NCBI RefSeq assembly: GCF_900101495.1 | Contig: NZ_FMUS01000005.1 | Coordinates: forward strand, 124,001-188,000 | DNA from: Alkaliphilus peptidifermentans DSM 18978 | Lineage (GTDB): Bacteria; Bacillota; Clostridia; Peptostreptococcales; Natronincolaceae | Length of the DNA: 64,000 bases | Direction: 5' to 3' | In this document: positions 15,895 to 23,337 of the stretch, in pieces | Numbering within the stretch: the stretch's first letter is position 1 | Layout: each line of letters opens with the position of its first letter | The notes under the pieces: generated by a model | The model's input: the letters and a program-made list of their open reading frames with translations, nothing else | Databases searched by the model: none | What the model was told of the DNA's origin: nothing | Translations under genes and position numbers: made by a program

Positions 15895-17856
15895 CTAATC
15901 CTTCATATAAAATTCAGTTTCAAATCCATCTGCATTCATGGGTAGTCCTTTGGCCCAAGGGATAGGCGCAGCCATAATGCTATTGACTTCTTCTAAGGAG
16001 CCTTTATCCTTTGGAACATCTAGAACCACTTCATCATGGATATGGGCCACAATGTCATATCCAGCTTTATCTAGTCTTAATAAAGCATCAGCCAAGCAAT
16101 CTCTAGCTGTTCCTTGAATAATATTCTCGCAGATCTTTCCTCCGTAGGTATCGATTCTGCCCCAGGTTTTAGAAGTCTGATCCATCCCTTCGAAGGTAAT
16201 TTTCTCCTTATTAAATCTTGTATCTAATTCAAGCCTTGGCCTTACATAAACTAGAGCTCTCCCAGAGGGAAGGACTATAAAAAGCATTCCACTTTTATAG
16301 CTAAACTTAAGATTATGCTGCATGGTTACAGTTGTTCTATCCTTTACAGTCTTTATAGCTGATTCCTCTACCTCATACCAAAATCTAACGATATTAGGAT
16401 TGGCTTTTCTCCATGCAGCAACAATTCCAGGAAGTTCCTCTTCATTTAGTCCCATTCTCGTAGCTCCCATGGCTATTAATGCTCCAGTGCTACCTTGGTA
16501 ACCACAGGCTAAAACTGCTACCTTTCCCTTTTGCCTAAGTTCATACTCTGGATTTCCCTTTGCAATCCTTTCAAGGGGAACACCAAACATTCTACTGGCA
16601 GTCATTTCATAAATTTTACCGTGGCCTCTAAAGGTTTCTACAACCCATTCCTCTCCTGCAAGCCAAGCTATGATTCTAGCTTCAATTGCACTAAAATCCG
16701 ATATAATTAGCCTGTTGCCAGGAGAAGGGATAAAGGCTGTTCTAATTAACTGAGATAGTACATCCGGAACAGAATCAAAGAGTAGTTCTAACATCTCATA
16801 CTCCCCCGACTTTAAAAGCACCCTGGCAAGCTTTAGGTCTGTCATGAGGTTTCTAGGTAGGTTTTGAATTTGAACTAAGCGTCCAGCCCATCTCCCTGTT
16901 CTATTAGCTCCATAGAACTGTAGAAGTCCACCAACCCTTTCATCTTTTCTCATGACCCTATCCATGGCTTCATATTTTTTTACGGAAGTCTTAGACATCT
17001 CTTGCCTTAACATAAGTAGTTCTTTTACCTCTTTAATCTCTGTTTTTTCTAGGAGTTCTGCTACTGCATCTTTGGATAGACATTCAACTCCTATTCTGTG
17101 CTTATTCTTTAACCACTCTTTTAGCTGAGTTGGACTGTTGGGATTTGCTAGTCCCGTTAAATCTTCAGCTTCCTTTAGAAGTTTCTCTTGGTATAGGTGA
17201 TCACACTTTATTGCATGGTCCACCAGTGTTTTGTCAACCTGTATGCCTCTTTCATTAATCCTTTGGTCTAGCTCCCAGGTTTTATGCTCCTTTGCTAACA
17301 TAGGAAAAGGGGTAAGCTTTCTTCTAATCTCTCTTTCCACTTCAACGTCTTGTTTACAATAGGCTTTAAAGACTTCCCACTTTTCAAGGTCATGTTCTGG
17401 TAAGTTCCTTTGTCTCTCTCCGTTAGCCTTAGTAGGCTTACAAGGAATCGTAAAATATCTGATAAGGGCCTTACCCTCCTTCATCTTCTGCTGCTTTAAT
17501 CCCATCACCTTAGCCACCACTTCTAAATGACCTGGTAAACCTAGGGTTAAGGCATGAACTTGAGAACACCGCCACTGTTCCGGCGGCATAGGAAGATTCA
17601 AGTATTTTGATAAACAGGTTCTTTCAAACCGGGCATTGTATGCTGTTTTAATTATTGTTGGATCCGTAAGGGCATCCAATATCCTTTGTGAAATCAGTTC
17701 TCCTTGGCAGATATCTATCACCTGTACTTCCTCATCATCAACTCCATAGGCTAAGAGAAGAATTTCAAAGTCATGGGCTTCTGCATAGGGATAAACGCCA
17801 CATTTTGCAAGGTCAACACTACTGTATGTTTCAATATCAATACTTAAAATCTGCAT
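15895..17856 (-). CDS. Phage DNA polymerase, family A
   Basis: Started at ATG 17856, eight bases after AGGAG, rather than the GTG at 17865. The 653-aa enzyme carries a 3'-5' exonuclease domain (Exo I DIE at 7-9, NARFE block) and a family A polymerase domain: motif A DFSAIEARI near 385, the O-helix-type RQKGKVAVLACGYQG, and motif C HIHDEVVLD near 605. It replicates phage DNA together with the VapE helicase and DUF2815 ssDNA-binding protein. Its start overlaps the small zinc-finger gene by 20 bp. Confidence 0.95.
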   Translation of the reverse strand: MQILSIDIETYSSVDLAKCGVYPYAEAHDFEILLLAYGVDDEEVQVIDICQGELISQRILDALTDPTIIKTAYNARFERTCLSKYLNLPMPPEQWRCSQVHALTLGLPGHLEVVAKVMGLKQQKMKEGKALIRYFTIPCKPTKANGERQRNLPEHDLEKWEVFKAYCKQDVEVEREIRRKLTPFPMLAKEHKTWELDQRINERGIQVDKTLVDHAIKCDHLYQEKLLKEAEDLTGLANPNSPTQLKEWLKNKHRIGVECLSKDAVAELLEKTEIKEVKELLMLRQEMSKTSVKKYEAMDRVMRKDERVGGLLQFYGANRTGRWAGRLVQIQNLPRNLMTDLKLARVLLKSGEYEMLELLFDSVPDVLSQLIRTAFIPSPGNRLIISDFSAIEARIIAWLAGEEWVVETFRGHGKIYEMTASRMFGVPLERIAKGNPEYELRQKGKVAVLACGYQGSTGALIAMGATRMGLNEEELPGIVAAWRKANPNIVRFWYEVEESAIKTVKDRTTVTMQHNLKFSYKSGMLFIVLPSGRALVYVRPRLELDTRFNKEKITFEGMDQTSKTWGRIDTYGGKICENIIQGTARDCLADALLRLDKAGYDIVAHIHDEVVLDVPKDKGSLEEVNSIMAAPIPWAKGLPMNADGFETEFYMKD

Positions 17857-18013
17857 TATATTCACTCCTAAAAATCTCTTTTAATTTTCCCTTTGCACAC
17901 TTTAAGATGGTACTTGCATCTCCTACGCATTTATTAGCCTCTGCCTTTGAACCATTATATTTATCACACTTCCTACAATGGTTGTTTCTATATCTTTTAT
18001 AATCAATTACCAT
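17837..18013 (-). CDS. 58-aa zinc-finger-like protein overlapping polymerase start
   Basis: ATG 18013 follows TTAGGAGG with good spacing and opens 58 codons ending at TGA 17839-17837, inside the polymerase gene. The product has C13xxC16, C29 and C39, plus basic residues, so it may bind zinc and nucleic acid. The overlap and good ribosome site suggest translational coupling with the polymerase. It is not a recognised family, but small Cys-rich proteins at this place are usual in related phages. Confidence 0.7.
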   Translation of the reverse strand: MVIDYKRYRNNHCRKCDKYNGSKAEANKCVGDASTILKCAKGKLKEIFRSEYNADFKY

Positions 18014-18080
18014 TTCTGGACCTCCTAAGTTTATTTCATAAGAGCTAAATAGGGGGACTATTGAAGCCCCCGATGAAGCC

Positions 18081-18632
18081 TTATCCTAGGAAATCATCAT
18101 CTTCACCATCTAAAGCTTCGAAGTCATCTTCAGCTCTTGCTTTTCCTCCTAAGGACTCCCCATCTTCTGTCTTTTGGATGTTATTAAGGCCTGCTGCCAA
18201 CCCCTTATTTCCTGCTGCACTGTAGGGGAAAATATTAATACTCACTCGTCCAAAGCAGCCACTGTAGAACTCCGTTTGATTACTTATAGGTTGTAACTTT
18301 CTATCTACAATCCCAGGCTTGACCTTACTATTGGCATTAATAAAATAACTATCTTCATAGGTTTCATCTTCTGGTCGATCAGTATCTCCATCCCTTAAAG
18401 GACTTTTAAAATTGCTACCGCTGGTGAACTTTGCACCAAATCTTTGAATGCCATCCTTCTTCGCTTCTTCGATTGCCTTTTCTATAGCTTTAATTGCTTC
18501 TGAATTTGTCTTTGGAATAATAATGCTTACTGAATACTTAGGATCTGAACCATTAATACTTTTTGGTTCAAACACATTTGCATAACTGAATCTCACTGGG
18601 TTTTCCTTGGTTCCTATAATCACCTTTGCCAT
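18081..18632 (-). CDS. DUF2815 ssDNA-binding protein
   Basis: A 183-aa DUF2815 protein. It opens with beta-rich OB-fold-type sequence (VRFSYANVFEPK, then YSVSIIIPK) and ends in an acidic tail, DGEDDDFLG, resembling the protein-interaction tip of SSB proteins. Members of this family serve as single-strand DNA-binding or annealing proteins in phage replication modules. It lies directly after the DUF2800 nuclease gene, a conserved pairing. Confidence 0.88.
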   Translation of the reverse strand: MAKVIIGTKENPVRFSYANVFEPKSINGSDPKYSVSIIIPKTNSEAIKAIEKAIEEAKKDGIQRFGAKFTSGSNFKSPLRDGDTDRPEDETYEDSYFINANSKVKPGIVDRKLQPISNQTEFYSGCFGRVSINIFPYSAAGNKGLAAGLNNIQKTEDGESLGGKARAEDDFEALDGEDDDFLG

Positions 18633-18654
18633 CTTTTCATTCCTCCTAAAATTT

Positions 18655-19806
18655 TTATTTAAAATCTTCCTGGGCGCTGTTTCTTGCCGCAGGTCTTTTA
18701 TCTTCTTCAGGTACTAGCTTTAATTTCCCAGAGGGTCTTTCTATTAGGTCTCCTATAATCTCTTCAAACTCTTTCTTACCAATTTCCTTTTCAAGTTTTG
18801 TAAGGCTAAGAAGAGACTTTGAGTAGATTTTATCCTCTGGGTATCCTGCCTCCAGTAGCTTTTCTGCCACTTCTGTTTCTGATGAGAATTTTCTGGTTGC
18901 CCTACCTTCAACCAGCTTCATTCCAGGCCACTGTTTACCGTCATTTACGGCTGTTTCCAAAGCATAGCTTTCAACATCTGAAGCCCATTTTTGAAGCTCC
19001 CCTATTTGAAATAGCACCTCCACTACCTCTTCATCTGTAAGAAGAGCCGGCTCTTTAAAGTCCATACAAGCAAGTTTTAAGTTTTCACGGCTTCGAGCCC
19101 TACAAGTGGCTTTGATTTTACAGAACCTACAATACTCTCCCGGATTAAACTCTCCCTCTCCGGCCCAAGCTGCATCGGCTTTGGGTTTTACTACTTCCTC
19201 TGCCCACTCCAATAGTTCTTCTACTTCCATTTCGTCAGTTGAGATGTTATCAAGCCTAGGCTGAATGATGGTCATTCTAATCTTTTGAGTGTCATATAAC
19301 ATATCAAATCCATGTATGGCACCTAAGCCATATAACCTCATTTGGGGATTTCCTATTGCAGATATACTAACTCCCTTACCACCCTTTAAATCAATAATTT
19401 CAATAATGCCATCAGCTATAATGAGGACATCTCCCGTTCCAAAGCCTTCTTTAACCCAGGGACTATAATCTAGCTTTTCCTCTATAAGAATCAGCGGATC
19501 TTTGCACTTTGACCTCACTTCATTAATCTTTTCAATCACTATGTCTACATAAGCTTTTACAGCTTTTTCAATTTCCTCTGTGTAGAACTCTCTTTTCTTC
19601 ATCTGCTTTAGCTTTTTATTAAATTCTGCTTTGGTGATGTTTTCTAAGTAGTAGTGAAGGTGTAGCTCTGATAACTCATGCATGAAGGTTCCCTCCATAG
19701 CATAAACACTGGTGCTATCCCCCACCTCTTCTTCGAGCCTTACACTGGGACTGCAATTAAGCCATCTATGGGCCCCTGAAGCCGAGAGCAGCGCATGTTC
19801 TCCCAT
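18655..19806 (-). CDS. DUF2800 PD-(D/E)XK exonuclease-like protein
   Basis: A 383-aa RecB/Cas4-like nuclease of the DUF2800 family. HALLSASGAHRWLNCSPS is the typical opening, FMHELSELH follows, and the catalytic region reads GTGDVLIIADG and IIDLKGGKG (D...DxK). Cys residues near YCRFCKIKATCRARS suggest an iron-sulphur or zinc site as in Cas4-type enzymes. With DUF2815 it probably forms a recombination pair (exonuclease plus annealing protein). The ATG overlaps the previous stop by one base. Confidence 0.9.
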   Translation of the reverse strand: MGEHALLSASGAHRWLNCSPSVRLEEEVGDSTSVYAMEGTFMHELSELHLHYYLENITKAEFNKKLKQMKKREFYTEEIEKAVKAYVDIVIEKINEVRSKCKDPLILIEEKLDYSPWVKEGFGTGDVLIIADGIIEIIDLKGGKGVSISAIGNPQMRLYGLGAIHGFDMLYDTQKIRMTIIQPRLDNISTDEMEVEELLEWAEEVVKPKADAAWAGEGEFNPGEYCRFCKIKATCRARSRENLKLACMDFKEPALLTDEEVVEVLFQIGELQKWASDVESYALETAVNDGKQWPGMKLVEGRATRKFSSETEVAEKLLEAGYPEDKIYSKSLLSLTKLEKEIGKKEFEEIIGDLIERPSGKLKLVPEEDKRPAARNSAQEDFK

Positions 19807-20132
19807 TACAACACCTCTACTTTCTCTAGAAGCTCAGGGTACCTTTCAGTAGGAATGTCACTTAACTTCTTAGCTCCAAATTCAGTAATTAATTCCTTTA
19901 CCTGAACTTGCTTTCCATTTTGGGAAAGGACTGCAAGTTTGGCTCTTACTTCCTCTAGAGTAGGTAGTTTTTTAGGTAGTTTTCTAGCTTCTTTTTTCAT
20001 TTCTTGTTCCCCTGTTTTTTCTACCTTAGTTTCTGTGGCATTTCCCTCTAGTGCTCCAACCAATTCCTCAATGCTATCTGCAAGGCTCCTTAGGTCACTA
20101 ACCACCTCTAGGGCACGTTTGATTTTACTCAT
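19806..20132 (-). CDS. Hypothetical phage protein, coiled-coil with SAP-like end
   Basis: I start at ATG 20132, preceded by GGGAG, rather than the upstream codon at 20165. The 108-aa product has a helical first part (SDLRSLADSIEELVGAL), a Lys/Glu-rich linker, and a C-terminal stretch (RAKLAVLSQNGKQVQVKEL) like those in phage proteins often loosely labelled rRNA biogenesis protein. Its first codons overlap the preceding 58-aa gene by 8 bp. Function unknown; membership of the replication operon is clear. Confidence 0.75.
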   Translation of the reverse strand: MSKIKRALEVVSDLRSLADSIEELVGALEGNATETKVEKTGEQEMKKEARKLPKKLPTLEEVRAKLAVLSQNGKQVQVKELITEFGAKKLSDIPTERYPELLEKVEVL

Positions 20133-20301
20133 CCTTTTTCTCTCCCTTCTTGCTTTTTTCTTCATCCAGTTCTAACAGCCTTTTTGCTAATCTCTTGGAT
20201 ACAATGCTGATGGCAGTAAGGACTCCAACCATTTCCTCTTGCATTTCCTTATTTGTACCTGTCATAATTTCTTTCTCCCCTTCCTCTGTTTTAGTTATCA
20301 T
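20125..20301 (-). CDS. 58-aa helical phage protein
   Basis: ATG 20301 lies after GGAGGTC and opens 58 codons that end at TAA 20127-20125, overlapping the next start by 8 bp. The product is a charged helical peptide with a Lys-rich tail and no hydrophobic segment. Ribosome site and overlap argue that it is real. It is the first gene of the replication operon after the broken antirepressor and is preceded by a leader repeat at 20336-20376. Confidence 0.6.
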   Translation of the reverse strand: MITKTEEGEKEIMTGTNKEMQEEMVGVLTAISIVSKRLAKRLLELDEEKSKKGEKKDE

Positions 20302-20335
20302 CTGGAGACCTCCTCATCTTTGAATAAGTCCCTCA

Positions 20336-20376
20336 CTTATTAGCCAATAGGGAGAGGGGTTTGGTAACCAAGAAAT
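20336..20376 (+). repeat. Phage leader repeat, copy 1
   Basis: A segment CTTATTAGCCAATAGGGAG...TTTGGTAACCAAGAA closely matches 21119-21157. It contains the 11-base palindrome TTGGTAACCAA at 20361-20371 and lies just upstream of the 58-aa gene that opens the replication operon. Confidence 0.65.
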
Positions 20377-20380
20377 TTTT

Positions 20381-21075
20381 CTAAATTCCTTTTGTTAGAA
20401 GCTTAAAAGTCTCTCTCCCCTTAGGTGTAATAAGAGTCTGAGTACCAACCCCTCCAGTTTTTTCGTTTTTTGCTTCCTTAATCTCGAATAGACCTGTATT
20501 CCTCTCTGCATAAGGTTTAAGCTGGCCTTTCTTGTCCCGATATACGTACTTCTTATTAATTAGAAAACTATGAATGTCTTTTCTTTGATTATTAGTTCTT
20601 TAGCCGTATCCCTGAAATTAGTGAGAAGATTTCTATCTACCAGCTCATCAAAATATTCTGCCTTTGGTAACATAGTTGCATTATCAGCAAGAAGTCTTAA
20701 ATTTTCTGTCATTAGCTGATGGATCGTAGTATCAGCCATTTTCAGTGCCCTTGACATAATCATCTCAGGAGTATTCCATGCCTTCTCAATAGAAAGAAAA
20801 TACTTACGAGCTTGCTTGCCTCTTTCCGTTCTTTGTATCATGCACAGCTCTTTAGCCATATGGATAGTAAGTTGATGATCTGTAGAGGGCCTACCACCAA
20901 ATTCACCGGTTTTACTCAAAATTGAGTAAAAATCTACGTTCTCTGAAAAACCATACTCACACATCCTTTTAAACCAATCGTTGTATCGTGTTTCCACTTC
21001 TAAGAACCTATGTAGTTCTCTTCCCGAGACTGTAGGTTCACTTCTGCTGTAGTCCACTTTCAATAATTCGTTCAT
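20381..21075 (-). pseudogene. Antirepressor (AntA + KilAC), frameshifted
   Basis: The first 171 codons (21075-20560) encode an AntA domain (SGRELHRFLEVETRYNDWF) and the start of a KilAC domain (PKAEYFDELVDRNLLTNFRD), then hit a stop. The rest of KilAC continues in another frame: FLINKKYVYRDKKGQLKPYA, then RNTGLFEIKE, GGVGTQTLITPKGRETFKLL, ending at 20381. One missing base near 20570-20576 explains this. Intact relatives lift repression by binding or titrating the phage repressor. The break could lock the prophage; a sequencing error cannot be excluded from one read of the sequence. Confidence 0.8.
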
Positions 21076-21118
21076 GTATAAATCACCTCATAAAATTTGA
21101 TAGAGGAAGGACCTCCTA

Positions 21119-21157
21119 CTTACTAGCCAATGGGGAGGCCCTTTTGGTAACCAAGAA
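21119..21157 (+). repeat. Phage leader repeat, copy 2
   Basis: CTTACTAGCCAATGGGGAG...TTTTGGTAACCAAGAA, partner of 20336-20376, with the palindrome TTGGTAACCAA at 21144-21154. It lies between the sigma-like gene stop and the antirepressor ribosome site, so both copies precede a leftward gene. Confidence 0.65.
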
Positions 21158-21159
21158 TT

Positions 21160-21591
21160 TTAAAAAAACTTTCTCAGCTTGTCTAAAATCTTGTCTCTTC
21201 GCTTCATTACAGCCACATGGGAGATGTCTTCTTTCTTTGCAACTTCTCTAATCGCCATCTCTTTGTAGAAAAGATCATTAATAAGTTTTTGTTCCTGTCT
21301 ATTCAGCTCTTTTATTGCTTCCTGCAGTATTAAAAACATGGCCTTTTCAACAACGAGATCTTCTAAGCTCTCTTCATTTTGGAAATCCCGTCCTTTGTCC
21401 ATCAAACGCTCTATAGAATCTTCTTTACTGGGCTTATAGGTCACCTTACTTGTTTCTTGATCAACAACACTGCTCCCGACTTTGATATCCTCTTCCAAGT
21501 ATCTCTCTCGGCGCTTCATTTTGTAGTACTCCTTATAAATCTCCTTACTTACTGGGACTGAAATTTTTCCAATTTTAATCTCTTCACACAT
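21160..21591 (-). CDS. Phage sigma-70-like regulator
   Basis: A 143-aa protein whose last 60 residues form a sigma region 4-type HTH (ELNRQEQKLINDLFYKEMAI, then REVAKKEDISHVAVMKRRDKIL, both split for length). The N-terminal half is charged and helical. Related phage proteins are annotated as sigma-70 family factors, but region 2 is absent, so it may act as a transcription activator instead. It begins at ATG after GAGGAGG and follows the zinc-ribbon gene across a terminator. Confidence 0.8.
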   Translation of the reverse strand: MCEEIKIGKISVPVSKEIYKEYYKMKRRERYLEEDIKVGSSVVDQETSKVTYKPSKEDSIERLMDKGRDFQNEESLEDLVVEKAMFLILQEAIKELNRQEQKLINDLFYKEMAIREVAKKEDISHVAVMKRRDKILDKLRKFF

Positions 21592-21663
21592 TACTTGTTC
21601 CTCCTCGGGATTTTTTTAATAGCTTTAATAAGCCAGAACGGTTGAAATAGGGGTGAAAATAGG

Positions 21664-21712
21664 TATAAAAAAAACCACATAACTACTGAAAAAATCAGTA
21701 ATTATGCGGTCT
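21664..21712 (-). terminator. Terminator after the zinc-ribbon gene
   Basis: Reading leftward, ACCGCATAATTACTG pairs with CAGTAGTTATGTGGT around a loop of six to seven T/A, followed by eight T residues. It would partly end the first leftward early transcript before the sigma-like gene. Confidence 0.75.
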
Positions 21713-21786
21713 GAGGTAATTTGTCGATTCCTAACTCGCTATAATCATAATGTATTGTTATTTAACCTATGAAAAACAAACAAAAA

Positions 21787-21830
21787 GGACCAGACAGCTA
21801 ATAAACTTAATTATTAGCTATCTGGCCCTT
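21787..21830. terminator. Long hairpin downstream of the zinc-ribbon gene
   Basis: GGACCAGACAGCTAATAA and TTATTAGCTATCTGGCCC form an 18-bp stem with two mismatches and a six-base loop. It lies 18 bp beyond the zinc-ribbon stop. Together with the hairpin at 21664-21712 it makes a double structure between the first and second early genes, suited to termination or antitermination control. Confidence 0.65.
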
Positions 21831-21847
21831 AAGGTAGCTCTGAAAAA

Positions 21848-22132
21848 TTAGGCTCCTTCTCGTCTCAGTAAAGCTTTGTCTATATTTCCTAGATATAATG
21901 GATGGCATTTTCCCGTTGACATATCTAACTTGAATTCTTTATCTTGAGTGTTATCTTCCTTACCTTTAACCCATATTACTTTTTGGTTTGTGTAATCAAC
22001 CTTCCAGTAACGTTTACATTTGCTACATTTATGTAGCAGTTCACCCTTTACATCTCTGCCTCTATATGTGGTAACAATTGGAGTACCACAACTCGGACAA
22101 TTGATATTAATTAACTCGATTTTTTTCTTCAT
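21848..22132 (-). CDS. Zinc-ribbon protein, first leftward early gene
   Basis: The start is ATG 22132, five bases after AAGGAGGAG; the upstream in-frame codon at 22168 has no site. The 94-aa product has a zinc ribbon (CPSCG and CSKCKRYW) and a Trp/Lys-rich strand region, then a short C-terminal tail. It is the first gene on the leftward side of the divergent control region, the position of Cro-like or early regulators, but it has no HTH. Role unknown. Confidence 0.8.
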   Translation of the reverse strand: MKKKIELININCPSCGTPIVTTYRGRDVKGELLHKCSKCKRYWKVDYTNQKVIWVKGKEDNTQDKEFKLDMSTGKCHPLYLGNIDKALLRREGA

Positions 22133-22188
22133 AAAGACTCCTCCTTGGCATTTTTTCGTTAACAGCAATTAAGTAAATTGTTGATAAC

Positions 22189-22218
22189 GTTTTATTTTTA
22201 GTGTTTACTACAGTCAAT
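22189..22218 (-). promoter_or_regulatory. Leftward early promoter with operator
   Basis: Reading leftward, TTGACT (22217-22212), 17 bp, and TAAAAC (22194-22189) form a promoter. The -35 box lies in the 15-mer ATTGACTGTAGTAAA (22218-22204), which also occurs at the rightward promoter and contains the dyad TTtAC-N4-GTcAA. Confidence 0.6.
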
Positions 22219-22449
22219 GGTTGCTGCAAAAAAAATTCGCCTTCATTCTAGCCCTATTTTTTTTAGCTTAACCCCCCTTACCCATACTAGTATTCTGTCT
22301 TTTCTTCGTGTAGCATAGCCATCTTAAAATCCTACACATTAAAACTATATTGAGCTAGTTTAGATATAAATTTTATATTATAGTACACATATTATAACAC
22401 AGACTTATTTTAAACACAATATGCAAATTAAAGTTTATTCAATGCGTAT

Positions 22450-22479
22450 ATTGACCACAGTAAATGGTTATGATATAAT
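22450..22479 (+). promoter_or_regulatory. Rightward repressor promoter with operator
   Basis: TTGACC (22451-22456), 17 bp and TATAAT (22474-22479) form a near-consensus promoter 33 bp before the HTH-nuclease gene. The -35 box is inside ATTGACCACAGTAAA (22450-22464), matching the leftward operator at 12 of 15 positions, so both promoters may be switched by one protein. Confidence 0.75.
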
Positions 22480-22511
22480 TATACTTGAAAATGAAGCTGG
22501 AGGTGAAAAGA

Positions 22512-23279
22512 ATGAGCAAAAAATATATTAATTTATTTGATAAAGAAAAGTTTGCTGAATTACTAGATAAAGCTAAAGGTGGTCGTTCTATTAATAAATA
22601 CGCTGAGGAATGTGATATTAGTGCTGCACATATTTCTAGGTTTTTGAGGCTAATGATTGAAACCCCACCAACTCCAGAAACCATATCAAAGCTTTCGTCA
22701 AAGGCTTATAATGATGTTTCATATAGAGATCTAATGGCTGCTGCTGGACATATCGAAATTGGTCATAGTGCTGAATTGGGTGATCTTGAAGATGAAAATG
22801 ACTCTACTATCGAAGATTATCAGCAGAAAATGGGTAGAGTTTCTAGAATTTCGCCTCGAGAAAAAATAAGTCAATTTGAGGAAATAGAAAAAAAATACTT
22901 TCAAATAATCTTATCCCATCTATATGAAGTGGATTATAAGTGGGCAATCCAAAAGCCTGAAGGGCGATTTTATAGACCTGACATGATAATTGATATAGAT
23001 TATGAAGGTTATCAAAGATGGATACTTGATTTTAAAGCTACTTTCAACGATAGACCTTTCATGGGTTCTTTTATACAACACGTATATGGTCAATTTGCAA
23101 TGAGAGAAATTGAGTCCACGGACAAAGTTACAATTGCTGTTAATACAGATAAGTATTATGAACAGTTTTTCAAAAGACCACCTAAATCTTTAAGAGCAAA
23201 TCTTTATGTTATGCTAATAGATTTAGATAAAGGTAAAATTTTAAAAGAGGAACAGTTATGTTCTTATGATCCAAAATAA
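22512..23279 (+). CDS. HTH repressor fused to PD-(D/E)XK nuclease-like domain
   Basis: The start is ATG 22512, seven bases after GGAGGTG. Residues 20-80 form an XRE-like HTH (NKYAEECDISAAHISRFLR) followed by the YRDLMAAAGHI segment common in Firmicute repressors. Residues 125-250 look like a nuclease fold: P156-D157, 15 residues, then D173-F-K175, then a QHVYGQF helix. It occupies the lysogeny-repressor position, facing the leftward early genes. Known repressors here carry peptidase S24 domains or pair with ImmA; a nuclease-type C-terminus is unusual. DNA binding is confident, cleavage is inference. Confidence 0.85.
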   Translation: MSKKYINLFDKEKFAELLDKAKGGRSINKYAEECDISAAHISRFLRLMIETPPTPETISKLSSKAYNDVSYRDLMAAAGHIEIGHSAELGDLEDENDSTIEDYQQKMGRVSRISPREKISQFEEIEKKYFQIILSHLYEVDYKWAIQKPEGRFYRPDMIIDIDYEGYQRWILDFKATFNDRPFMGSFIQHVYGQFAMREIESTDKVTIAVNTDKYYEQFFKRPPKSLRANLYVMLIDLDKGKILKEEQLCSYDPK

Positions 23280-23337
23280 GAAAAGGTCATGACAGCGGTC
23301 TAACAAACTCGCCAATCATCACCTTTTTAAAGTTTAT

